Origin: Opitutia bacterium
GTDB lineage: Bacteria; Verrucomicrobiota; Verrucomicrobiia; Opitutales; Opitutaceae
Direction: 5' to 3'
NCBI GenBank assembly: GCA_003157575.1
Contig: PMKA01000526.1
Span: 2,799 to 10,681, forward strand
DNA length: 7,883 nt
Shown piece by piece: positions 1 through 6,871 of this stretch. Position numbers and translations under genes: made by a program. The notes under the pieces were generated by a model. That model saw only the letters and a program-made list of their open reading frames with translations, made no database searches and was not told where the DNA came from. Every line of letters begins with the position of its first letter. The first letter of the stretch is position 1.

Positions 1-1983
1 CGGCGCGGCGATCGGCGCGCCCTGCTCAAACTCCCGGACGGTGATGACCGCCCCCGGCAGATCGGCGAGCGCAGCCCGCACCCGCGCCAGATCCTCCGGG
101 CTCTTGTTGGCATCGTAATGGCGCAGCGTGCCGAGAATCTCCGCGTAATTGGCGCGCTGGTTGGCCTGCTCGGTGTTGTAGTATACCTGCGGATTGCCGC
201 GGCCTACGTTGGCCTGGATCGTTGCGATGAACGGGAGGCGCGCCATGCGCTCCTCGATCTCGCGGCTGAGCGCGTCGGTCGTCGTCAGGCTCGTTCCCTC
301 GGGGAGATTGATCTGCACCAGAAACTGCGGAATGCCCGCGTTGGGGAACAGCGACAGGCCGATCACCGGCACAAGCGCGAGGCTGCCCGCGAAAAGCAGG
401 GCTGCAACGACCAGAGTTGCAACCCGCCGTTGCATGCACAGGTGGAGCAGCGGCCGGTAGGTGCTGTGAATCAATTTCTGAAGGCCGCGCAACAGGCGGT
501 TGCCCTCCGCCACCCCTCGCCCGCCCAGCAACCGGCTGGCAAGAAATGGCATGATCGTGAGCGCAACGACCAGCGACGCCGTGACCGTGTAGACCACCGC
601 GACGGGCATGCTGCGGATGAACATCCCCGATCCGCCGGGCAGCGCGAGCAGCGGCAGAAACGCAAATACAAGGGTGCATGTCGTTCCCATCACGGCGACG
701 GCGATCTGGCTGGTGCCCTTTGTCGCCGCCTCCACCGGAGGATACCCCTGGCGGCGAAACCGGGCGATGTTCTCCACCACGACAATCGAGTCATCCACCA
801 GAAGGCCGAGCGCGATCACCAGCCCCACAATGCTCAGCTGGTTGAGCGAGAACCCGGTGAAATACAGCGCCGCCACGCCCATCGCAAGCGACAGCGGTAT
901 TGACAGCATCACCAGCAGCGACGCCCGCAGCCCGAGCGGTAGCACCGTGATGAGCACGAGGCCGAGGGCCACGCCAAAGTCGCGCGCCATGCCGCCGAGC
1001 CGGTGCGCCACGTTGACCGACTGGTCGAAGCCAAGCTCAAGCGTCACGTCGGCGGGCAGCGTCCGGCGGAACTCCCCGGCCGCCGAGACAAGCTCGTCGC
1101 GAACCGCGAAGATGTTCTGGTTCTCCTTCATCGTCGCGGTGACCCAGACCGCGCGCCTGCCGTTGAAGCGGGCGAAATACTCGTTGTCCTCGTAATCCCA
1201 GCGGACGTCGGCAACGTCGCCCACGCGCACGACCGCGGCCCCGTTTCCGCCGAGTGGCGTCGCGCGGATCTGGTCGAGCGACGTGTAATATCCGCTGGTG
1301 CGCAGGTTGAAGCGCCGGGCTCCCAGCTCGACCGCGCCGCCCGGAATGTTGAGATTGTCCCCCGCGACGGCGTCGAGCACGCGCCCGATCGGGATCTGTT
1401 GCGCCGCGAGCCGGTCCAGGTTCACCGCAATCCGGACCTGTTTTTCGGGATAGGCCCATCGTTTGGCCTGCCTCACGCCGGGAACGCGCTCGAACTGTTT
1501 CCGAAGGTCGTCCGCGAGATCGGCGAGCCGCGCGTAGCCGGCGCTGTCGGTGACGAGCCCGACCTGCACCAGCGCCACGTCCGTCGTGCGCCAGCGCCGC
1601 ACCTCGATGCTGGAAATTCCCGCCGGCAGTTCCGGCCGCACGCTGTTCACCTGGCGCAATCCCTCGTCGTATTTCTTGTCGGGATCGCAGCCGTATTCGA
1701 AGTCGACGCTGACGACGCACACACCGTCCTCCACGCGGGTGACGAGCTTGGCGACGCGGTCGAGCTCCTTGATCGCGTTCTCGATCGGCATCGCGACCTG
1801 TTGCTCGAGGTCCTGCTGGTTTGCGCCGGGGTACTGCACGATCACGATGACCCCGGGAAACTGCGGATCGGGATCCTCGGAACGCGGGATCGAGCGGAAC
1901 GAGATCAGCCCGACGCAGGAAAGCGCCAGAAACACGAGAACCGTGAACTGCGGATTGCGGACCGAAAAGTCGGTGATTTTCAT
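1..1983 (-). CDS. RND efflux pump inner-membrane subunit (AcrB/HAE1-like), N-terminal 661 residues, cut by window edge
   Basis: Proton-driven inner-membrane transporter of the resistance-nodulation-division superfamily, expected to work as a trimer with the adaptor and channel encoded upstream. I translated it from the ATG at 1983; the frame stays open for 661 codons to the window edge. A first membrane helix lies at about residues 12-30, preceded by the family-typical start MKITDFSVRNPQFTVL. The motif PRSEDPDPQFPGV (33-45) opens the first periplasmic porter loop. Hydrophobic helices follow at about 335-403 and 430-482, and another at about 521-547 leads into the second periplasmic loop. The segment LVDDSIVVVENI (395-406) holds the paired aspartates D397 and D398 that form the proton relay in AcrB TM4. 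This argues for a drug/hydrophobe pump rather than a heavy-metal pump. The second half (helices 8-12 and the TM10 lysine) is outside the window. No clear Shine-Dalgarno precedes the ATG. The substrate cannot be predicted. Confidence 0.94.
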   Translation of the reverse strand, partial: MKITDFSVRNPQFTVLVFLALSCVGLISFRSIPRSEDPDPQFPGVIVIVQYPGANQQDLEQQVAMPIENAIKELDRVAKLVTRVEDGVCVVSVDFEYGCDPDKKYDEGLRQVNSVRPELPAGISSIEVRRWRTTDVALVQVGLVTDSAGYARLADLADDLRKQFERVPGVRQAKRWAYPEKQVRIAVNLDRLAAQQIPIGRVLDAVAGDNLNIPGGAVELGARRFNLRTSGYYTSLDQIRATPLGGNGAAVVRVGDVADVRWDYEDNEYFARFNGRRAVWVTATMKENQNIFAVRDELVSAAGEFRRTLPADVTLELGFDQSVNVAHRLGGMARDFGVALGLVLITVLPLGLRASLLVMLSIPLSLAMGVAALYFTGFSLNQLSIVGLVIALGLLVDDSIVVVENIARFRRQGYPPVEAATKGTSQIAVAVMGTTCTLVFAFLPLLALPGGSGMFIRSMPVAVVYTVTASLVVALTIMPFLASRLLGGRGVAEGNRLLRGLQKLIHSTYRPLLHLCMQRRVATLVVAALLFAGSLALVPVIGLSLFPNAGIPQFLVQINLPEGTSLTTTDALSREIEERMARLPFIATIQANVGRGNPQVYYNTEQANQRANYAEILGTLRHYDANKSPEDLARVRAALADLPGAVITVREFEQGAPIAAP

Positions 1984-2037
1984 GGTGTGGAACCCGACCG
2001 AGCCGGGTCAGTTATCAACAGGAGACGTTCGTCCCCT

Positions 2038-2137
2038 GCAGGAGCCTGCTTGCAGGCGATCCCTCCACGGCCCCCTGTAGGAGCCTGCTTGCAGGCGATC
2101 CCTCCACGGCCCCCTGTAGGAGCCTGCTTGCAGGCGA
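2038..2137 (+). repeat. Three tandem REP-like palindromes, 39-base period
   Basis: Three direct copies of a 22-base unit lie at 2038-2059, 2077-2098 and 2116-2137. Each begins with GTAG (GCAG in the first copy), then GAG, then the palindrome GCCTGC-TT-GCAGGC, then GA. The two 17-base spacers (2060-2076 and 2099-2115) are identical to each other, so the period is exactly 39 bases. A GTAG or GTGG head followed by an imperfect palindrome is the hallmark of REP elements mobilised by RAYT (REP-associated tyrosine transposase) proteins. No RAYT gene is in the window. The perfect spacers suggest recent tandem duplication. Confidence 0.85.
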
Positions 2138-2219
2138 TCCCGCATGCCCGCGTTCGGTTTCGGCTTTGACGACGCCATCCTCCGCTGCGACGGGACAGCG
2201 GCACCTGCGTCGTTTCCAG

Positions 2220-2241
2220 TCGCCTGCAAGCAGGCTCCTAC
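2220..2241 (-). repeat. Inverted fourth copy of the REP-like palindrome
   Basis: These 22 bases are the exact reverse complement of the repeat unit at 2077-2098 and 2116-2137, including the GTAG head read on the minus strand. Together with the third direct copy it forms an inverted pair separated by 82 bases (2138-2219), an arrangement like a BIME (bacterial interspersed mosaic element). In RNA the pair could form a long stem, and each unit could also form its own small hairpin. Confidence 0.85.
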
Positions 2242-2273
2242 GAAGCGAGCCATTTCCTGCCGGATGGCTCCCG

Positions 2274-2304
2274 CTTCTGGTTGCGTGTCATGCATCGCCA
2301 GAAG
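2274..2304 (-). other. Small inverted repeat just downstream of the adaptor stop codon
   Basis: The arms CTTCTGG (2274-2280) and CCAGAAG (2298-2304) are perfectly complementary over 7 bases around a 17-base loop. On the transcribed minus strand the hairpin begins 6 bases after the adaptor stop codon. There is no run of T after it, so it is a poor intrinsic terminator. It may stabilise the 3' end of the upstream message or be fortuitous. Confidence 0.3.
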
Positions 2305-2310
2305 TTGTGC

Positions 2311-3381
2311 TCAACGCCCGCCCAGGGCCTTCGTCACGACCACGGCTTCGCCGTCGTGGAGGTACTCCGCGCCCGTGGAGACCACAGGCGCGCCCTCCGG
2401 CAGCGGGCTCGCGAGCAGCGCCGATCCGCCCCAGAGCGAATCCACGTCGACCTGCTTCCGGCGGACGGTCCTCCCGTCCGCCTGAAGCAGGAACACCTGC
2501 GCGGAGCGGCCGTCGCCCTCGATCAACGCCGAGAGTGGGACCCGAACATGCGGCGTTGCCCCGGGTTTGTTGATCACAAGGGCTCCGACGGTCCCGGAGC
2601 GCAGGCCGTGCGGATCGCCCTCGACCGCCAGTTCGATTTCGAACGTGCGCGTGCGCGGATCGGCCGCCTCCGCGATCTGCGTGATCACAGCGCCCAGCTC
2701 GACGTCGGGCGGGCCCCGGAAAACCAGCCGGGCGCGGTCGCCCGCAGCCAGGCGGCGGGCCTCCGGTTCGACGACGCTGGCGCGGAAGATCCAGCCCTCC
2801 TGATCGGACCCGTACATGACGACAGGCTGGCCGGGCGCCACCAATTCGCCGGGCTCGCACATCCGCCGCAGTATCCGCCCCGCCGCCGGCGCCTCGATCG
2901 TTGCATAGCGGCGGTTGAACTCGGCGATCCGCAGGCCGGCCTCGGCCGCCTCGACCGCAGTGCGCGCGTTCTGCAGATTCTCAAGCGTCGCAACCCTGTC
3001 GGCGTGCAGCCGCCCGACGCGCTCCCAATCACGCCTCGCCTTGTCGACTCCCGCCTGCGCCTGGGTCACCTGGGCGTCGATCTCCGCAAGATTCAGCCGC
3101 GCGAGCACCTGGCCCGCCGCCACCGCCTCGCCGGGGCGCACCAGCACCGCATCGACCACGCCCCCGATTTTGAAGGCGAGCGTCGCCTCGAGCTTGCGGC
3201 TGAGCACGCCCGGCGCCTCGACAGGCGGAAGGTCGCACGTCAGGACCGCCGGGGTCACGACCACGCTGCGCGCTGCCGGCGTCACGCTCGCGGGCTTTTC
3301 GCCACACCCGGCCAGTGCGGCGGCGAGCAAAACGGAGATTCCGGCCACGGGCGCGCGGAGGGTAAGAAACGGGCGGTTCAT
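2311..3381 (-). CDS. RND efflux periplasmic adaptor (membrane fusion lipoprotein)
   Basis: Periplasmic adaptor that links the inner-membrane pump to the outer-membrane channel; 356 residues, typical for the family. The N terminus is a lipoprotein signal peptide with lipobox LAGC and lipidated C26. The next residue is Gly, not the Asp seen after the lipidated Cys in AcrA. The split lipoyl domain is at about 66-98 (LEATLAFKIGGVV) and 160-190 (ATIEAPAAGRIL). Between them, about 99-158, lies an alanine- and arginine-rich coiled-coil hairpin that would contact the channel. A beta-barrel (about 195-270) and a membrane-proximal domain (about 275-350) follow. The ATG at 3381 overlaps the TGA of the channel gene as ATGA, which implies translational coupling. 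An unusual 327-base repeat-bearing gap separates it from the pump gene downstream. Confidence 0.95.
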   Translation of the reverse strand: MNRPFLTLRAPVAGISVLLAAALAGCGEKPASVTPAARSVVVTPAVLTCDLPPVEAPGVLSRKLEATLAFKIGGVVDAVLVRPGEAVAAGQVLARLNLAEIDAQVTQAQAGVDKARRDWERVGRLHADRVATLENLQNARTAVEAAEAGLRIAEFNRRYATIEAPAAGRILRRMCEPGELVAPGQPVVMYGSDQEGWIFRASVVEPEARRLAAGDRARLVFRGPPDVELGAVITQIAEAADPRTRTFEIELAVEGDPHGLRSGTVGALVINKPGATPHVRVPLSALIEGDGRSAQVFLLQADGRTVRRKQVDVDSLWGGSALLASPLPEGAPVVSTGAEYLHDGEAVVVTKALGGR

Positions 3382-4757
3382 TGCAGGGGGCTCAGGGCGA
3401 GATTGCGGTCGAGTTCGGCATACGCGGTGAAAAGCGCGGCCCGCGCGATGGCGTGGTTCAGTCCGGCGGATGTGAGTGCATTCCGCGCGTCGAGGAAACC
3501 GAGCTGGTTCACCAGCCCTTCGCGCTCCCGATGGGCCACAAAGTCGAAGGCCCCCCGGGCCGCGGCAAGGCGCATTTCCGCGGCATCGAGCGAGCTCACG
3601 GCGGCTGCCAGGCGCCGGCGGGCGTCCCGCGCCTGCATCGCGATCTGCAGGATGACCTCCTCATTCTGTTCCTGGAGCTTTCTGCGCGTGTTGGCGGCCT
3701 CGCGCACGCGCGAGCGGTTCTGGTTTCCGTCAAAGAGATTCCATTCCGCCACGAGCGAGGCCTGCGTGTAGTTGCTGTCGCGGGAGATCCGGTACGACTC
3801 GCCCTGGATGCCGGACTCGAGCGCCGCGGACACCGTGGGGCCGCCCGCGGCCCGCGCCGCGCGCTCGCCCGCGTCCGCCGCCTTCACAGCGGAATCGAGC
3901 GCGGCCAGCTCCTCCCGGCGCCCGGCGCCGGGAGTCTCCGCCGCGAACGCCCGCACCGCATCGTTCAAGGCCTCGAGTTCCTCCGCCGGGACCTCCTCGA
4001 TTGCCGCGTCCGCGGGCCGGTTCATCAGAAAATTCAAATACGATTGCGCGAGATCGCGGTCCGCCGCCGCCGCCACGGCCTCCTGGCGCACGGTCCCGAC
4101 CTCGGCGGTGGCGCGCAGCACGGCGTCCTCCGTCGCGGCGCCGTTGTCCACAAGGCTCCGGTTGACGCGGAGCGCCTCGTCGACCAGCGCCTGCGCCCCG
4201 GCCAGAACCTCCACCGCGCGGCCGGCCTGGTACCACCGGTAATAAGCCCGCTGGACCTCCAGCCGCAATTCGCGCCGGTAGGCGGCCAGAGACGCCTCGC
4301 GCCCCGCCACCGTTGCCCGCGCCGCCTCCAGGCTGCGGGCGATCTCGGGCCGGTAGATCGGCTGCAGGAGCCGGAGTCCGGTCTGCTGTTCGCGCGGAAG
4401 CAGGAGCGGAATGCTCTCGTTTCCCACCGCCGGAAACCGGTTCGCGCCGAGCATCTGGTTCAGCGTGCCATAGACCGGGTTCAGCATGTCGCCCACGGGC
4501 ACGTCGATCGTCCGGCCGCCGTCGGCCCGGCTGTACCGCGCCGAGAGGTCGAGCCGCGGCCAGTAGAGTCCGCGCGCCGCGTCGAGCCGCGCCCGGGCCG
4601 TGTCCACGTCCAGCGACTCGCGGCGCAGGGCGAGATTCGACGCCCATGCCCCGGCGACGCACCGCTCCACCGCGGCAGGGTGCGCCGGCGGCGCGCCGGC
4701 GCGCAACACCCCGAGCCCCGCGGCACAAAACAGCAGCCAGGCGACACGATGTTTCAC
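3378..4757 (-). CDS. TolC-like outer-membrane efflux channel (OEP family)
   Basis: Outer-membrane factor of the tripartite pump; trimers form a beta-barrel with a long periplasmic alpha-helical tunnel. The 459-residue length is normal. The start is a GTG at 4757, giving a classical signal peptide of about 21-25 residues (MKHRVAWLLFCAAGLGVL). C11 follows Phe and does not make a lipobox, so a lipid anchor is not supported. Two repeated OEP units are visible, about 30-235 and 245-450. Both are rich in Ala, Arg and Glu helices, and the first contains the typical NLALRRESLDVDTARARLDAA segment in split form (residues 41-50 onward). The gene follows tetR by 43 bases and overlaps the adaptor gene by 4. 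Two putative operator copies lie immediately before the start, the nearer ending 5 bases from it. No strong ribosome-binding site is seen. Confidence 0.93.
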   Translation of the reverse strand: MKHRVAWLLFCAAGLGVLRAGAPPAHPAAVERCVAGAWASNLALRRESLDVDTARARLDAARGLYWPRLDLSARYSRADGGRTIDVPVGDMLNPVYGTLNQMLGANRFPAVGNESIPLLLPREQQTGLRLLQPIYRPEIARSLEAARATVAGREASLAAYRRELRLEVQRAYYRWYQAGRAVEVLAGAQALVDEALRVNRSLVDNGAATEDAVLRATAEVGTVRQEAVAAAADRDLAQSYLNFLMNRPADAAIEEVPAEELEALNDAVRAFAAETPGAGRREELAALDSAVKAADAGERAARAAGGPTVSAALESGIQGESYRISRDSNYTQASLVAEWNLFDGNQNRSRVREAANTRRKLQEQNEEVILQIAMQARDARRRLAAAVSSLDAAEMRLAAARGAFDFVAHREREGLVNQLGFLDARNALTSAGLNHAIARAALFTAYAELDRNLALSPLQ

Positions 4758-4762
4758 GGCGC

Positions 4763-4775
4763 TGACGGAATGTCA
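4763..4775. promoter_or_regulatory. Putative TetR operator, copy 1 (before channel gene)
   Basis: TGACG-GAA-TGTCA is an inverted repeat with one mismatch in 5-base arms. It matches the perfect site upstream of tetR (5470-5482) at 12 of 13 positions. It ends 5 bases before the GTG of the channel gene, so a bound protein would block transcription or its start. Assignment to the neighbouring TetR protein is inferred from the repeated occurrence. Confidence 0.6.
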
Positions 4776-4780
4776 GCGGC

Positions 4781-4793
4781 TGACAAAGTGTCA
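4781..4793. promoter_or_regulatory. Putative TetR operator, copy 2, with embedded -35-like hexamer
   Basis: TGACA-AAG-TGTCA is a perfect inverted repeat with 5-base arms, 7 bases past the tetR stop codon. Its centre is 18 bases from the centre of copy 1. Between them the outer arms also make a perfect 15-base palindrome, TGTCAGC-G-GCTGACA (4771-4785). Read on the minus strand, 4794-4789 is TTGACA, the consensus sigma-70 -35 hexamer, so repressor binding could hide a promoter for the channel-adaptor-pump genes. I see no good -10 match at 16-18 bases. Confidence 0.65.
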
Positions 4794-4800
4794 ACCGCAA

Positions 4801-5457
4801 TCAGCGCCTCTCCAGCACCGACCGCAGCAGGCTGAAACCGAAGTCGACCAGCTCGCGGGGCTTCACCCCGTGATTGTCCTCGATTCCGCCGCCCTGGGTC
4901 GCGGTCACCTGCAGCAGGCCGTGCGTGAAGGCCCACAGGCAGAGCGCGGTCTGCAGCGGGTCCCCGAGGTCCTTTCGCAGCGAGCGGTCGCGGACGCCGC
5001 GCGCAAGCACCGCGGTCATGAGCTTCATGATCGCCTGGTCGCAGGAAATGACGCGCTCCTCCGCCGGGCCGGGCCGGGCGGCGCCGGCCGGCTTCGCGTC
5101 ATAACAGGACATCAGCGCGAACTCGCGCGGGTTCTCCTCGGAGAACGCCTGGTAGGCGCGCCCCACGGCCACGATCTGATCGAGTCCCGTCCCGTGCGCG
5201 GCGACCGCTTCGGCGAAACGTTCGTACAGGATCTGGCTGGCGCGGGCGACGGTCTCGTAGAACAGCTGGTCGCGGTCCTTGAAATGGAAATAGATCAGCG
5301 GGCGGCTGATGTGCGCCGCCTTCGCGATGTCGGCATAGGAAAGCGACTCCAGGCCGCGCTCCGCGATGAGGCGTGTGGCGGCGGCGAGTATCCGGCTGCG
5401 GCTGCGTTCCTTCGGGGGGACGCGTCGGGACTGGCGTGGAACGGCCATGCCCGCCAT
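4801..5457 (-). CDS. TetR/AcrR-family transcriptional regulator, probable repressor of the efflux operon
   Basis: DNA-binding repressor, 218 residues, normal for the family. After a basic leader (SRRVPPKERSRSRIL) the N-terminal TetR domain runs from about 20 to 66. The helix-turn-helix is at about 38-58, with the hallmark YADIAKAAHISRPLIYFHFK and then DRDQLF. The remaining roughly 150 residues are the helical ligand-binding and dimerisation half, too divergent to suggest a ligand. It is the first gene of an apparent tetR-channel-adaptor-pump run, a common arrangement in which pump substrates relieve repression. The start is ATG 5457 or ATG 5448 (giving MAVPRQ); both are in frame, and neither has a strong Shine-Dalgarno. 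A perfect TGACA-N3-TGTCA site lies 13-25 bases before ATG 5457, suggesting autoregulation. Confidence 0.93.
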   Translation of the reverse strand: MAGMAVPRQSRRVPPKERSRSRILAAATRLIAERGLESLSYADIAKAAHISRPLIYFHFKDRDQLFYETVARASQILYERFAEAVAAHGTGLDQIVAVGRAYQAFSEENPREFALMSCYDAKPAGAARPGPAEERVISCDQAIMKLMTAVLARGVRDRSLRKDLGDPLQTALCLWAFTHGLLQVTATQGGGIEDNHGVKPRELVDFGFSLLRSVLERR

Positions 5458-5483
5458 TGTCCCGATTGCTGACAGAATGTCAA
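5456..5483 (-). promoter_or_regulatory. Possible tetR promoter
   Basis: On the minus strand TTGACA (5483-5478) matches the -35 consensus perfectly. Sixteen bases later GACAAT (5461-5456) matches the -10 consensus at 4 of 6 positions. Transcription would then begin near 5450-5449, next to the ATG at 5448, giving an essentially leaderless message from the shorter start. The -35 overlaps the putative operator, as expected of autorepression. The -10 is weak, so this is tentative. Confidence 0.3.
5470..5482. promoter_or_regulatory. Putative TetR operator, copy 3 (before tetR)
   Basis: TGACA-GAA-TGTCA is a perfect inverted repeat with 5-base arms in the 58-base gap between the response-regulator stop and the tetR start. 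The same arms and spacing recur twice in the tetR-channel gap. Three occurrences confined to the two short gaps that flank tetR are the main evidence that this is the TetR binding site. Confidence 0.65.
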
Positions 5484-5487
5484 ACAG

Positions 5488-5515
5488 GCAGCCTGCCGGG
5501 CGTGCCGGCGCGCCG
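5488..5515 (-). terminator. GC-rich hairpin after the response-regulator stop, weak terminator candidate
   Basis: Just past the TAG at 5518-5516 the minus strand holds the inverted repeat GCCGG-cacgc-CCGGC (5509-5495), preceded by the palindrome CGGCGCGCCG (5515-5506). Only a short, broken T stretch (TGTTTG) follows. It could attenuate read-through from the two-component operon into tetR, but it lacks a proper U tract. Confidence 0.25.
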
Positions 5516-6871
5516 CTAGAGACTGTATTGCTTCAGCTTGTACTGGAGCGTGCGCCGGCTGATCCCGAGCATCCGCGCCGCGGCCTCGCGGTTCGAGGTC
5601 TCCTTCGTCAGCGTCTGCCGGATGAGCAGCTTCTCCACCTCGGCCAGCGTCATGCCCGGCCGGATCGCGAAACTCGCCGCGTTGCGGTCGTGCGCGCGCA
5701 GGAAATCGGGAAGGTCGTCGACGCCGACAACGGCCTTGTGGCAGGTCAGCACCAGGCATTCGACGGCGTTGCGCAGCTGCCGCACGTTGCCCGGCCAGGG
5801 AAACCGCTGGCAGAGCTGCATCGCCTCGGCGGAGAACTGCAGGCGCCGCCGCTTGTGCTTCCCGCGAAAATGTTCCACGAACGTCTCGATCAGGAGCGGG
5901 ATGTCCTCGGCGCGGTCGCGCACGGGCGGGACGGTGATCGGCACGATGTGCAGGCGGTAATAGAGGTCCTCGCGGAATCTTCCCGACGCAACAGCCTCCT
6001 GCAGCTGCTTGTTGGTAGCGGCGACGACCCGCACGTCGACCCGGATGAGCTCGGTGCCGCCGACCATGCGGAAGCATCCGTCCTCCAGCACGCGGAGCAG
6101 GTCGCCCTGCCCTTTCGCCGGAAGATCGCCGATCTCGTCGAGGAAAAGCGTGCCGCCGTCGGCCAGCTGGAACCGGCCCGGCTTGCTGGCCACCGCGCCG
6201 GTGAACGCGCCCTTCATGTGGCCGAACAACTCCGCCTCCAGCAGCTGTTCGGACAGCGCGGCGCAATTGACGAAGATGAAGGGGCGGTCCGCCCTCGCGC
6301 TGTGCGCATGGATCATCCGCGCGACGAGCTCCTTGCCGGTGCCGCTCTCGCCCTCGATCAGCGCCGTGACGTCGCTCCGCGCCACCTCCTCGGCCATGCG
6401 GATCACCTTGCGGATCGCCTCGCTGTCGCCCACCAGCAGGCTCGGCTCGGAGCGCTTGCGCAGCCGCTGGCGGAGCTCGGCGTTCTCCGAGACCACGGAC
6501 TGGAATTCGAGCGCCTTGAGCACCAGCGCGCGGAGGCGCTGCATGTCGAGCGGCTTGGTGAGGTAGTCGTAGGCGCCCTCCTTCATCGCCTCGACGGCGT
6601 TGGGCACCGTGCCGTAGGCCGTCATCAGGATGAACAGGGTGTCGCGGCTCTTCTGGCGCGCCTCCTTGAGCAGTTCCAGCCCGGTCATCCCCGGCATGCG
6701 CACATCGCTCAGGACGAGGTTGTAGAGCCGGCCGCCGAGCAGTTCGAGCGCATGGCCGGCGTCATTGGCCGCGTCGACCATGTAGCCCTCGCGCCGCAGC
6801 GCCTCCTGCACGCCCGCGCAAAGGCCCCGCTCGTCGTCGACAACGAGGATGTTGATTTTCGATCTATCCAT
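5516..6871 (-). CDS. Sigma-54-dependent response regulator (NtrC/AtoC/ZraR class)
   Basis: Cytoplasmic activator of sigma-54 promoters, expected to be phosphorylated by the overlapping kinase. The full three-domain NtrC layout is present in 451 residues. The receiver domain (about 5-120) has the acidic pair D12/D13, phosphoacceptor D56 (VLSDVRMPG), T84 and K106. The AAA+ domain (about 145-370) has Walker A GESGTGKE (174-181), the sigma-54-contacting GAFTGA loop (221-226), Walker B GGTLFLDEIGD (239-249), GRFREDLYYRL (297-307) and WPGNVRQLRN (359-368). The C-terminal Fis-type helix-turn-helix (about 424-448) reads NREAAARMLGISRRTLQYKLKQY. All key residues are intact. I chose ATG 6871 (MDRSKINILVVDDE) over an upstream in-frame start at 6979, because the receiver begins there and it overlaps the kinase stop as ATGGATAG. 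Its target promoters are unknown; I found no -24/-12 element in the visible gaps. Confidence 0.96.
   Translation of the reverse strand: MDRSKINILVVDDERGLCAGVQEALRREGYMVDAANDAGHALELLGGRLYNLVLSDVRMPGMTGLELLKEARQKSRDTLFILMTAYGTVPNAVEAMKEGAYDYLTKPLDMQRLRALVLKALEFQSVVSENAELRQRLRKRSEPSLLVGDSEAIRKVIRMAEEVARSDVTALIEGESGTGKELVARMIHAHSARADRPFIFVNCAALSEQLLEAELFGHMKGAFTGAVASKPGRFQLADGGTLFLDEIGDLPAKGQGDLLRVLEDGCFRMVGGTELIRVDVRVVAATNKQLQEAVASGRFREDLYYRLHIVPITVPPVRDRAEDIPLLIETFVEHFRGKHKRRRLQFSAEAMQLCQRFPWPGNVRQLRNAVECLVLTCHKAVVGVDDLPDFLRAHDRNAASFAIRPGMTLAEVEKLLIRQTLTKETSNREAAARMLGISRRTLQYKLKQYSL

Larger units (their letters stand above)
1984..2310. other. 327-base intergenic region between adaptor and pump genes, holding REP-like repeats
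   Basis: No credible gene lies in this gap. It contains three direct copies and one inverted copy of a short palindromic repeat (annotated separately). A modest inverted repeat, CTTCTGG (2274-2280) with CCAGAAG (2298-2304), sits just after the adaptor stop codon. The adaptor gene stops at 2311-2313 and the pump gene starts at 1983, on the same strand. Tightly packed RND operons usually have little or no gap here, so the repeats look like an insertion into an operon. I see no convincing promoter for the pump gene in this gap. Confidence 0.8.

Noticed and set aside
2038..2137. CRISPR array
   Set aside because: The spacers are identical rather than unique, they are only 17 bases long, and the repeat is a self-complementary REP unit. 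No cas gene is nearby.
2008..2295. Minus-strand open frame of 95 codons through the repeat region, with repeated DRLQAGSYRG peptide
   Set aside because: The peptide repeats are simply translated REP units and spacers. This is a common artefact, with no independent coding evidence.
1984..2310. Sigma-54 -24/-12 promoter for the pump, tetR or kinase genes, given the NtrC-type regulator nearby
   Set aside because: No TGGC-N8-TTGC-like element with proper spacing was found in the gaps at 1984-2310, 4758-4800, 5458-5515 or 7779-7883.
4771..4785. Perfect 15-base palindrome TGTCAGC-G-GCTGACA as the primary regulator site
   Set aside because: Its halves are the facing arms of two TGACA-N3-TGTCA sites. 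The N3 form also recurs before tetR while the 15-base form does not, so the N3 form is the better operator model.
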